Assembly (NCBI GenBank): GCA_017656265.1
Contig: JACDOD010000001.1
Span: 701,816 to 765,815, forward strand
Source of the DNA: Bacillaceae bacterium
GTDB lineage: Bacteria; Bacillota; Bacilli; Bacillales; Alkalibacillaceae
DNA: 64,000 nt
Direction of reading: 5' to 3'
The translations under genes and the position numbers were made by a program. Below the pieces are notes generated by a model that had not been told where the DNA came from, did no database searches, and saw only the letters and a list, made by a program, of their open reading frames with translations. Shown one piece after another: positions 54,226 through 62,108 of this stretch (positions are counted from its first letter, which is position 1; each line of letters opens with the position of its first letter).

Positions 54226-55278
54226 TTAAGCCTGCTGTGTCCCTTTGACATGGGAGAAAATTTGATGTCTTTCCAGGACAGATGGTAAAATGTCCAAAAA
54301 CTTGTCTGCCACATCAGGATCAAAATGTTTTCCCTTCTGATTTTCTATTTCAGCTATTACTTTATCGAGAGGCCAGGGTTCTTTATAAGGTCGGCTTGAT
54401 GTTAACGCATCAAACACATCACAGATTGCGGTAATCCGGCCTTCGAGGGGAATCTCTTCTCCCTTTAATCCATTTGGATACCCGCTACCATCCCAACGTT
54501 CATGGTGGGTTAAGACAATATTTTCTGCCATTTGCAATAACCTTGAACGGCTTTCCTTCAAAATCTCTGCACCAATTAGTGTGTGTTCTTTCATAACCCG
54601 AAACTCTTCGTCACTTAACTTGCCTGGCTTGAGCAAAATATCATCCGGTATTCCAATTTTTCCAACATCATGCATAGTGCTGGCATATCGGAGGATTTGA
54701 GCTTCCCGGTCGGAGAAGCCCACCGCTTTTGCCAGTTCCTCACAGAGGATGCTCATGCGGATGATGTGATCCCCGGTATCACTGTCCCGATATTCTGAAG
54801 CCTTGATTAATCGGTGGATGACTTCAATCTGAGTCTCCTGCAATTCTTTTGTCCGTTCCGCTACTTTCTGTTCCAGAATTTTGTGCTGATGACGGATAGC
54901 CAGATTATTATGTATCCTGGCCAGGAGCTCAGCTTTATCAAAGGGCTTTCTCAGAAAATCATTCGCCCCGAGGGACAGGGCATTGTACTTGGATTCTGGA
55001 TCCTGTTCAGATGTTAGTACTATAATGGGAATGATTGATTCTTTTTCTCTAAACATTTTTAACAGTTCAAATCCGTTAATATGTGGCATGGCAAGGTCCT
55101 GTAAAATTAAATCAGGCTTAACTTCCTCAAAGGTTTTCATCGCATCACGCGGATCATTAATACAGGTAACATTATGAAATCCGGATTCAGTCAGTGTTTT
55201 CTTTAAAATCAGGGTAATGGTCCGCTGATCATCAATCACTAAAATGCTGGAGTCCTTAAAAGAGTCATGATTAATCAT
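54226..55278 (-). CDS. Response regulator with HD-GYP c-di-GMP phosphodiesterase domain
   Basis: 350 aa. Receiver at 1-130: acidic pair VIDDQ, phospho-acceptor Asp61 in LILQDLAMPHINGF, Thr in VLTSEQD and Lys in LRKPFDKAELLARI. Coil at 135-150, then the HD-GYP domain: HDVGKIGIPDDILLKPGKL, MKEHTLIGAEIL, LTHHERWDGSGYPNGLKGEEIPLEGRI. RpfG-type architecture; phosphorylation by CheA would switch c-di-GMP hydrolysis. GGGTGA before the ATG, 31 bp after cheB. Confidence 0.94.
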   Translation of the reverse strand: MINHDSFKDSSILVIDDQRTITLILKKTLTESGFHNVTCINDPRDAMKTFEEVKPDLILQDLAMPHINGFELLKMFREKESIIPIIVLTSEQDPESKYNALSLGANDFLRKPFDKAELLARIHNNLAIRHQHKILEQKVAERTKELQETQIEVIHRLIKASEYRDSDTGDHIIRMSILCEELAKAVGFSDREAQILRYASTMHDVGKIGIPDDILLKPGKLSDEEFRVMKEHTLIGAEILKESRSRLLQMAENIVLTHHERWDGSGYPNGLKGEEIPLEGRITAICDVFDALTSSRPYKEPWPLDKVIAEIENQKGKHFDPDVADKFLDILPSVLERHQIFSHVKGTQQA

Positions 55279-55308
55279 CTTTATTCACCCAACTTTCTTT
55301 AAGATGTT

Positions 55309-56367
55309 CTACAAGAAGCTTCGGATTCTGGCTGGAATTTCATAAAGACTCAGCTCTTCGTCTGCTAATCCAGCTTCCTTCACATGTTTAGGCATACTAT
55401 AAACAACGGAAGTTTCTTCGTTCTGTATCATACAGAAGCAGTTACAATGTCTTTTAAGATGCTGAAGGCCGGCTGTACCGTCATTCCCCATTCCTGTCAG
55501 TACAACTGCCAGTACATTTTTCCCTTCATAGGCCTCTGCTGCAGATTCAAACATGACATCTGCTGAAGGAAGGGCAACATACCCTCTGGAACTCTTCCGT
55601 CTAATCACTCGCTTAAAGGAATGTTCAGCAAAAATAGCTGAGTTGACACCTCCTGGCGCTACAATAATTTGTCCCTTTTTGACGATTTCCCCATGTTTTC
55701 CTTCAATGACCGTCGCTCCCGTTTTTTCATTAAGGGAACGGGCAAAGCTCCCCGTGAAATTTTTCGGCATATGCTGGACAATGATTACTGGTATGGCAAG
55801 TTGATCATCAAAAGCCTCACAAACCTTTTCCACCGCATCCGGTCCACCAGTAGATGCTGCAATGATAATGAGATCAGCCTTTTTGAAAGGGCTGGTTTTA
55901 AAAGCTGCTTTGTTTATAGGGTGAGATATGATTTTGTTTTGTTCGGCTCTGTTAGTATATTTGATAAAAGAACGCTGGGTTAAGTAGCTGGAAAACACAT
56001 GAACAAACGAATGACTCATCCTCTTACTTCTTATTTCATCCTTAACAATTGGAACAAACATGACATTGAAATTAGTCAAAAAGGATAATTCAGGAAAATT
56101 CTTTTTTCTGGCGTCCTCTGATAAAATAACCCAATGTATGTCCGGATAGTTTCTGCGAATGTTCTGAAAAACCTGTATATCTTCCAGAATCTTATTTGAT
56201 CTGCAAACAACCATATGAATTTTCATTTGCTTTAGCCGTTCGGCAGCAATGTGACCATTCGCTGCAAAACCAATAAGCTTCCCGATATGGGTCTGGTTGA
56301 TCGCTTCTTGAACAAAAGCCCGAAATGAGGGTTTATCTTCTATGAGCAATACATGGATTTTTTTCAC
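55309..56367 (-). CDS. cheB: CheB-like protein-glutamate methylesterase with decayed receiver domain
   Basis: 352 aa. The C-terminal methylesterase domain (about 165-350) has the catalytic triad in IIAASTGGPDAVE (Ser), VQHMPKNFTGSFA (His) and LTGMGNDGTAGLQ (Asp). The N-terminal domain keeps the receiver fold (VLLIEDKPSFRAFV), but where the phospho-acceptor Asp should be the sequence reads MVVCRSNKIL, so it lacks the Asp. It should not be phosphorylated in the normal way. GTG start, 8 bp after cheW. There is no CheR in the window. Confidence 0.88.
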   Translation of the reverse strand: MKKIHVLLIEDKPSFRAFVQEAINQTHIGKLIGFAANGHIAAERLKQMKIHMVVCRSNKILEDIQVFQNIRRNYPDIHWVILSEDARKKNFPELSFLTNFNVMFVPIVKDEIRSKRMSHSFVHVFSSYLTQRSFIKYTNRAEQNKIISHPINKAAFKTSPFKKADLIIIAASTGGPDAVEKVCEAFDDQLAIPVIIVQHMPKNFTGSFARSLNEKTGATVIEGKHGEIVKKGQIIVAPGGVNSAIFAEHSFKRVIRRKSSRGYVALPSADVMFESAAEAYEGKNVLAVVLTGMGNDGTAGLQHLKRHCNCFCMIQNEETSVVYSMPKHVKEAGLADEELSLYEIPARIRSFL

Positions 56368-56374
56368 GTACTCA

Positions 56375-56815
56375 TCACCATTCTGTCATTTTCTCTTTTA
56401 ATAAATCGTAATGAATAATCATGATGAGCTGATCTTTTAACTTGGCAATTTTTTTAATGTATTTTACATTTAGATCTTTCATTTTCTTAGGGGGCTGCTC
56501 ACAAATGTCGTCATTGATTTCTAGAACTGAGTCTGCTGAATGAATGACAAACCCAAAATAGTCCTGGTCATTTTGGCTCTTTTTCAGTACCAAACCGTTC
56601 AGCTGTTCTGGCTGTCCTGTGATTTTTAAATCCAAAAGTGCCGCCAGGTCAAATAACGTGACAATGTCGCCCCTCATATTCATAAGTCCAACGATATGCT
56701 CAGGTGATTCGGGGACCATCGTATATGTGATATTTCGGTTCATTTCTTTCACTTGCTTTAATTCAATGCCTAATGTTAAGTCTCCCAAATTAAAGGTCAA
56801 GATTTCATTCTTCAT
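56375..56815 (-). CDS. cheW: CheW-type adaptor
   Basis: 146 aa, one CheW domain: ILTFNLGDLTLGIELKQVKEMNR, VGLMNMRGDIVTLFDLAALL, FVIHSADSVLEINDD and a C-terminal LIMIIHYDLLK. Couples receptors to CheA. ATG overlaps the cheA stop by 4 bases. Confidence 0.9.
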   Translation of the reverse strand: MKNEILTFNLGDLTLGIELKQVKEMNRNITYTMVPESPEHIVGLMNMRGDIVTLFDLAALLDLKITGQPEQLNGLVLKKSQNDQDYFGFVIHSADSVLEINDDICEQPPKKMKDLNVKYIKKIAKLKDQLIMIIHYDLLKEKMTEW

Positions 56816-59424
56816 ACAACTGACCTTCCTTCTTGTAAGGCTGTTTTCAATTTTTCAAGCAGACGCTGTTTATCTAGTTTAATTTCATAAAAATCTACTC
56901 CAGCCTCATACGCTTTTTCCTTCATTGCCTGTTCATTTATGGAGGTAACTGCAATCACAGGCAGATCAGCATATTTCCCGTCAGATCTGATTTTTTTCAC
57001 AAATTCAATCCCGTTCATAATTGGCATATGAATATCGGTAACCACTACATCTACTTCATGACTCCTTAAAATTTCCCATGCTTCTTTTCCATTAGTGGCT
57101 GCTAAAACGTGATAACCTGCTGACTCCATGTACTGCTGTTCTAAACGCCGGAAAAATGGTGTATCTTCTGCCAGCAAAACCGTATGCTGGGCTAAATGTG
57201 TTTTATCGTCATACGAATAATTTTCAGGATCTGCCATTTCAAATAGTTCATAAATATTTAACAGCAAAACAATCCGGTTTTGCAGAATAGCCGAACCTAC
57301 GATTCCTTTAAAAGCAATGTCATTGTTCTGGGAAAATTCTATGCTGCTTTCTATAGAATCGTATATACGTGAGCACATAATCCCGATTGGGTGTTTTACC
57401 AGTTTTGGCACAATTACATAGCATTCCTGCTCAGCCCCTGAAGCTCGTCCGATTGGCAAGTAGTCCTCAAGCTCAATCACCCTTAATGGTTCCCCTTGAA
57501 ACTGAATGAAGTCTTTGTCCCCTATACGCTCAATCTGGGAACGATTCACTTTTTCAATTCGAGCAATGAGCTCAAGATCCATACAAAAGGTTTCCCCTGC
57601 CGATGTGCCAAACATTAATAACTCCTGCTTTTGACTTGATAATCCAGTTTCTTCTTCTGCTGGTTCAACAATTTCATCATCAAAAGAGATTTCCGCTTTT
57701 TCTACTAATCCATCTGTGTCCAGAATAAATGCAACACGGCCATCTCCGAGGATGGTTACCCCTGAGTAGGCCACACATTTATTCAATGGCTGTGGAAGTG
57801 ATTTAATCAAAATCTCTTCTTCATCATAAACCTGGTCTATGATTAAGCCATATCTCATCGAACCAGATTTTAAAATTAATACACAGGATGTCCCGGAATC
57901 AAAATCAATCGACTGATCAGTCATTCCAAGCACCTCAGAGAGGTGTACAGTAGGGTATAATTTATTTCGAAGTTTTAACAGCAGCGATTCACGAACACGT
58001 TCCAGTTTGACTGAATGTTCGCCCGGCTTAACCCGTACCATTTCCTGTACATTAATTTGAGGAATGACAAACTTTTCTCCCATCGAACTTACGATTAAAG
58101 CCGGAATAATCGCTACTGTCAAAGGCATGGTCAGATGGAATGTGGTCCCTTCACCCCATTTGGTCTGTATGTCAATAGAACCGCCTAATTTTTCCAAATT
58201 TGTTTTGACAACATCCAGCCCAACCCCTCTTCCGGAAAGATCAGTAACTGTGCTGGCAGTTGAAAAACCCGGGCTGAAAATAAGCTGAAGGATGTCCCTT
58301 TCTTTCATTTTCCTGGTATCTTCCCTGGTAATAATCCCATTTTCTATCGCCTTCTGCTCGATCTGATCAATATCTATGCCTGCTCCATCATCTTCAATTT
58401 TGATATGTACCAGACCGCCTTCATGATAGGCATTCATATGGATGGATCCGATTCTGTTCTTTCCAAGGTTTTCACGTGTAACAGGAGATTCAATCCCATG
58501 ATCTACAGCATTTCGCAACAGATGAGTAAGGGGATCATTCAGCAATTCAATGATGGATTTATCCAGTTCAACATCCCTGCCGTTCAATTCTAAATCTACT
58601 TCTTTGCCGACCTGTTTCGCTAAGTCTCTGATCATCCTCGGAAATTTATGGAATAGTTTTTCGATGGGCTGCATTCTGGTCTGCATTACTTTTTCCTGGA
58701 GATCAGTTGTGAGGTTATTAATATTTTGCAGAATATTTTTTAAGTTGGGGATTGATTTCTCATGAGATTTTAATACACTTAACAACTGATTTCTGGCGAG
58801 TACCATCTCGCTGGACAAGTTTAATAAGTCATTTAGAACACTCACATGTACCCGAACCCGATCCTCTAAAATAAGAGACTTCCCGGGGGGATCATCCTCT
58901 TTTATTTCCTCAGATTCCGGCACTAATTCTTCGTACAATTCTTCTATTTCATGTTCTTTTTCGTTTTGTTCCTTATTCTCACTAATGAATGGTTCATCCG
59001 CTTCAACTGCTTGCTGTGAGACTGTAATCTCTGCATGAGGCTCTGTATTTTGCTGAATCTGATCTAATAAGTCAATTAATGTATGTATATCGAGTTGATC
59101 ACTCGACTGAGGGTCTCGTATCATTTCTCCTAATTGATCGGTTGCCTGCAGAAGCTGATCAATTAATGATTTAGAGAGTGATCGTTTCCCGTCACGTATC
59201 TGGCCAAAAATGGACTCCATTTTATGTGACAATTCCACAATATTTTTCAGTTCAAAAAATCCAGCTGTTCCTTTAATACTATGAACAGCCCTGAATAGGT
59301 CATGAATTAATTCAGCATCTATGTCTTTTTTCTCATAGCGAAGAAGCCCTTCTTCCAGCGTTTCAATGTGGGCTTCTGCCTCTTCGACAAACTCCTGGAT
59401 AAATTCAGCGTGCTGCACTGCCAT
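56812..59424 (-). CDS. cheA: Hybrid CheA histidine kinase with Hpt, two CheW-like domains and a receiver
   Basis: 870 aa. Hpt domain at 1-110 with the phospho-His in LFRAVHSIKGTAGFF; no P2 domain, but an acidic linker; P3 dimer helices (SLILEDRVRVHVSVLNDLLNLSSEMVLARNQLL); HATPase with N box LRNAVDHGIE, G1 DDGAGID and G2 GRGVGLDVVKTN; a CheW-like P5 domain; a second CheW-like domain near 610-740 (LLMFGTSAGETFCMDLELIARIE); and a C-terminal receiver with Asp in VVVTDIHMPIMNG. This FrzE-like layout differs from the standard Bacillus CheA. The start is ATG 59424 (TTG 59427 also possible). First gene of a five-gene operon. Confidence 0.93.
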   Translation of the reverse strand: MAVQHAEFIQEFVEEAEAHIETLEEGLLRYEKKDIDAELIHDLFRAVHSIKGTAGFFELKNIVELSHKMESIFGQIRDGKRSLSKSLIDQLLQATDQLGEMIRDPQSSDQLDIHTLIDLLDQIQQNTEPHAEITVSQQAVEADEPFISENKEQNEKEHEIEELYEELVPESEEIKEDDPPGKSLILEDRVRVHVSVLNDLLNLSSEMVLARNQLLSVLKSHEKSIPNLKNILQNINNLTTDLQEKVMQTRMQPIEKLFHKFPRMIRDLAKQVGKEVDLELNGRDVELDKSIIELLNDPLTHLLRNAVDHGIESPVTRENLGKNRIGSIHMNAYHEGGLVHIKIEDDGAGIDIDQIEQKAIENGIITREDTRKMKERDILQLIFSPGFSTASTVTDLSGRGVGLDVVKTNLEKLGGSIDIQTKWGEGTTFHLTMPLTVAIIPALIVSSMGEKFVIPQINVQEMVRVKPGEHSVKLERVRESLLLKLRNKLYPTVHLSEVLGMTDQSIDFDSGTSCVLILKSGSMRYGLIIDQVYDEEEILIKSLPQPLNKCVAYSGVTILGDGRVAFILDTDGLVEKAEISFDDEIVEPAEEETGLSSQKQELLMFGTSAGETFCMDLELIARIEKVNRSQIERIGDKDFIQFQGEPLRVIELEDYLPIGRASGAEQECYVIVPKLVKHPIGIMCSRIYDSIESSIEFSQNNDIAFKGIVGSAILQNRIVLLLNIYELFEMADPENYSYDDKTHLAQHTVLLAEDTPFFRRLEQQYMESAGYHVLAATNGKEAWEILRSHEVDVVVTDIHMPIMNGIEFVKKIRSDGKYADLPVIAVTSINEQAMKEKAYEAGVDFYEIKLDKQRLLEKLKTALQEGRSVV

Positions 59425-59429
59425 CAACT

Positions 59430-59748
59430 CCTAGATACTGGGAAACACTCCAGCAATAGCAATAGAATGATAGGAAAAATGTCCCTTTATATGAATTATA
59501 TACGTATACCAGTATGACTGTCTATTCGTTTTCCGAGAAAATTCGTCATTTTTTCCGTTTTTTTGCCATCATACAGTCCTATTCATTCCCTCATGTATAG
59601 AGGCAGGAATCAAAACCGCAAAATAAAAATATCCGACTACATTCATTCATCACATGAATGAATGTAGTCGGATATTTTTTACTTATTGCAATTTGTTCGG
59701 CTTCCTCACCGTTGAATACTTTTGTCCCCGCTTCATGATTATTTGTTA
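59430..59748. other. Gap upstream of cheA with a MITE copy
   Basis: No gene is seen. The part 59430-59600 is the likely promoter region of the chemosensory operon (minus strand), but I could not pick a convincing -35/-10 pair. The rest is the repeat listed at 59600-59734. Confidence 0.4.
59600..59734. repeat. MITE-like repeat copy 7 with 26-bp perfect hairpin
   Basis: The core is a perfect 26-bp inverted repeat, 59625-59650 against 59654-59679, with a 3-nt loop and A/T runs at both ends (AAAAATATCCGACTACATTC…). Ends GAGGCAGGAATCAAAA and TTTTGTCCCCGCTTC are imperfect terminal repeats. The most strongly paired copy in the window. Confidence 0.75.
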
Positions 59749-59982
59749 TTATCCTCTATTTCCTTTTTTGATCCAAAATTTTAATAGTTCTCCTTCTTCC
59801 ATCTTGATTATTTCATGACCAACGGATTCACACCAACCCTGTAAGTCATTGATGGATCCCTGATCAGAAGTATGAACTTCCAGAACATCACCTGAATCTA
59901 ATTCATCCATAGCCTTTTTCGTTTTGACAATTAACATGGTACAGGCAAATCCCTGAATATCTAAAATACGATCAGCTTTCAT
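59749..59982 (-). CDS. TusA-like sulfurtransferase family protein, altered active-site motif
   Basis: 77 aa from ATG 59982, with AAGGAGGATG before it. Fold signature LDIQGFACTMLIVKTKKAMDELDSGDVLEVHTSDQGSINDLQGWCESVGHEI. The single catalytic Cys is kept, but the usual C-P-x-P reads C-T-M-L. Such short proteins take part in sulfur relay or persulfide metabolism. Divergent from the Crp/Fnr gene; the ATGTAA-N6-TTACAT operator lies between. Confidence 0.85.
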   Translation of the reverse strand: MKADRILDIQGFACTMLIVKTKKAMDELDSGDVLEVHTSDQGSINDLQGWCESVGHEIIKMEEGELLKFWIKKGNRG

Positions 59983-60055
59983 TATACATCCTCCTTGTTC
60001 GTTGAATGTAATACTAGAACACGGATAAAATAATAGCACAATCATATAAACCTTG

Positions 60056-60075
60056 AATGTAAGCATCCTTACATT
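60056..60075. promoter_or_regulatory. Operator ATGTAA-N6-TTACAT between tusA-like and Crp/Fnr genes
   Basis: AATGTAAGCATCCTTACATT at 60056-60075 is a perfect dyad. On the minus strand a TATTAT -10-like element (60035 to 60030) would start transcription near 60023, placing the dyad centre at about -42. The dyad lies 23 bp before the Crp/Fnr start codon, where it would rather repress that gene. Confidence 0.65.
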
Positions 60076-60097
60076 TTCATGAAAAGGAGAGTTTTGC

Positions 60098-60760
60098 ATG
60101 TCTAAACCTTATCAATTTTACCCTTCTAATTTATACCACCTTTTTCCAGAGAAAAAGCTGCAGCAGTGGGAACAAACAGGACAAAAGAAACATTTTAAAA
60201 AAGGGGAATTGATTTGCACGCCTGGACAGAATAACGATTCAGTAAACCTTATCTTGTCAGGACATATACGGGTTTTTCATATTCATATTGAAGGTAAAGA
60301 ATGTGTGCTTGGTGTCCTTTCGAAAGGAGACTTCCTTGACATATTTAATATTTTTTCCGAACGTGACAGTCATATATTTGCAAAAGCTTTAACAGATGGT
60401 GAAGCCGTTTCCATTCCCCTAAGCGAAGTTTCTGAAACGGTTGAGCAAAGTCCTGAATTAGCCATGACGCTATTGAAATACTTTTCCAGCAGACTGTTGG
60501 AAACTGTAGATATTTTAGAACAAGTTGCATACAGCAAGGTTGAGGAGCGGCTGAATTATTTGCTTCAAAACCTGGCAAGTACATCAGATTCTGTGGATAA
60601 GTGGAGTCCAATTCCTTCCTATTTAACCCATAAAGATTTAGCAGGTATGATTGCATCAACCCGTGAAACCGTTACCTTTCTATTAAACAAGCTTTCACAG
60701 ACAGGACAGATCAAGCAGGAGGATCAAAGAATCTGGGTGAAAATGAACAGGAATATGTAA
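60098..60760 (+). CDS. Crp/Fnr family transcription regulator (tusA/osmC-linked)
   Basis: 220 aa. Beta-roll sensor FKKGELICTPGQNNDSVNLILSGHIRVFHIHIEGKECVLGVLSKGDFLDIF, dimer helix, and winged helix LTHKDLAGMIASTRETVTFLLNKLSQ. The recognition helix RETVTF differs from FNR (ETISR) and CRP (RETVGR), in line with a distinct half-site. AAAAGGAGAG precedes the ATG. The same dyad stands before the gene and across its stop codon, before osmC, so it probably controls itself and both neighbours. Sensed signal unknown; a Cys lies in GKECVLG. Confidence 0.88.
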   Translation: MSKPYQFYPSNLYHLFPEKKLQQWEQTGQKKHFKKGELICTPGQNNDSVNLILSGHIRVFHIHIEGKECVLGVLSKGDFLDIFNIFSERDSHIFAKALTDGEAVSIPLSEVSETVEQSPELAMTLLKYFSSRLLETVDILEQVAYSKVEERLNYLLQNLASTSDSVDKWSPIPSYLTHKDLAGMIASTRETVTFLLNKLSQTGQIKQEDQRIWVKMNRNM

Positions 60761-60772
60761 GGAATATTACAT
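60755..60772. promoter_or_regulatory. Second ATGTAA-N6-TTACAT operator, upstream of osmC
   Basis: ATGTAAGGAATATTACAT overlaps the stop codon of the Crp/Fnr gene and has the same half-sites and spacing as the site at 60057-60074. A -10-like TATCAT at 60793-60798 would start transcription near 60805, placing the dyad centre at -41.5, the class II activator position. Confidence 0.65.
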
Positions 60773-60833
60773 ACATACCCCCCATGGTTTGATATCATCA
60801 TTCTGTACAAAGTAGTAGGAAAGGATGATATCT

Positions 60834-61328
60834 ATGAATCATATTAATTTTGATGCTGTCAATCAAACGGTAGAACAGTTGAAGGAACATCCAGAGTTTA
60901 AAATGAGAAAATGGAATGCAACTGTTAAGTGGAAAAACGGCGTGCAAAACCGTGTTTCCATACGGGAATTTGATTCATATTTAGTTGATGAACCCGAAAC
61001 CCTCGGAGGAACTGATCAGGCACCGAATCCGGTTGAATATTTAATTGGTGCTGCAGCAAGCTGTTTTGCTATTACATTTCAAGTGATGGCAAGCCAGGAA
61101 GGGATCACGTTAAAAGACGTTGAAGTTCAGATTGAAGCAGATTTAAATGCAGCTGTATTCCTGGGGCTGGAAGATGGTAACGGTGGAATTCTTAATCCAA
61201 AAATTATCCTGAAAGCAGAAACTGATGGATCCATGGAACAAATCAAAGCCATTGCCGAAACAGCATTGTCAAAATCACCAGTCATTGCAAGTTTAACGGA
61301 AAAAGTTCAACTGCAAATTGAAGAATAA
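60834..61328 (+). CDS. OsmC family protein
   Basis: 164 aa from ATG 60834, with GGAAAGG before it. The OsmC/Ohr fold shows LGGTDQAPNPVEYLIGAAASCFAITFQVMASQEGITLKDVEVQIEADL with the reactive Cys in AASCFA. The second Cys that Ohr peroxidases use is absent, so a YhfA/OsmC-like thiol role is more likely. Downstream of the Crp/Fnr gene and its operator; context with the TusA-like protein points to sulfur or peroxide stress. Confidence 0.88.
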   Translation: MNHINFDAVNQTVEQLKEHPEFKMRKWNATVKWKNGVQNRVSIREFDSYLVDEPETLGGTDQAPNPVEYLIGAAASCFAITFQVMASQEGITLKDVEVQIEADLNAAVFLGLEDGNGGILNPKIILKAETDGSMEQIKAIAETALSKSPVIASLTEKVQLQIEE

Positions 61329-61335
61329 GTGATTG

Positions 61336-61518
61336 GGGATGGGACATAAAGATATGAACGGCAGAGAAGACGAACAACCTGACTAAAAAAAATTTACGCA
61401 GTTAACATGCCAGACTCCAGGTCAACTTAAACCGGTTTCAGAGTCAAAATATCCGAGCTCATTCATGTGGCGCTTGAATGTAGTTCGGATAGTTCATTTG
61501 CCTTTTGCCCCAGTCCCC
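61336..61518. repeat. MITE-like repeat copy 8
   Basis: Ends GGGGATGGGAC (61336) and GCCCCAGTCCCC (61507-61518) are imperfect terminal repeats. Hairpin ATATCCGAGCTCATTCA ... TGAATGTAGTTCGGATA lies at 61446-61492. Fills the gap between convergent osmC and the lipoprotein gene. Confidence 0.7.
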
Positions 61519-61519
61519 T

Positions 61520-62017
61520 TTATTTATCCATTTCAACATACTCCTCAGGTATGTTTTCTGCCCGCAGTTCCACCTCCTGCAAGTAATTCCATAAATCATC
61601 TGTAAGTTCCACATAAAGATTCCCCCCAATTTTTGCAATTCCTTTTTCATTCACGTCCACATGCAGTAAAATCCTTGATGGATCTTTTTCATGTTCCCTT
61701 AAAAAAAACCAGACATAACGTGGAACTCCATCAACCAATTCTTCTTTTTGCTTCTCTGTGGCTAAGGGCAAGCTTTTTTTCAGCTCCCGAATCACGAATT
61801 TCATTTCACCTTCGTCTGTAACCCACAGATTTTTAGTTCCATTCTCAAGCCAGAATTCATAAGAAATCCGTAATGGATTTTTATAATCTTTATACTCTAA
61901 ATAGGTGACCTTATCCTGGACGTATTCACGTTTACTAAAAAAGTAACGATCACTTTCACACGCAGCCAGGCCCATAAGTATGGTTATAAAGAGAATAGAA
62001 GAGAAGATTTTTTTCAA
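61520..62017 (-). CDS. Lipoprotein of unknown function
   Basis: 165 aa. Signal peptide with lipobox MKKIFSSILFITILMGLAAC. The mature part is charged with mixed alpha/beta content (ISYEFWLENGTKNLWVTDEGEMKFVIRELKKSL; VPRYVWFFLREHEKDPSRILLHVDV). No family recognised. No neighbours in operon; a MITE copy follows the stop. Confidence 0.78.
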   Translation of the reverse strand: MKKIFSSILFITILMGLAACESDRYFFSKREYVQDKVTYLEYKDYKNPLRISYEFWLENGTKNLWVTDEGEMKFVIRELKKSLPLATEKQKEELVDGVPRYVWFFLREHEKDPSRILLHVDVNEKGIAKIGGNLYVELTDDLWNYLQEVELRAENIPEEYVEMDK

Positions 62018-62108
62018 ATTATTTACACCCTCAAAAACATTCTGCTATTTTTTAGACGAAAGAATGATGAAAGGGTTACAAGAAAATACATATAGTCTTC
62101 TGTTTTAA

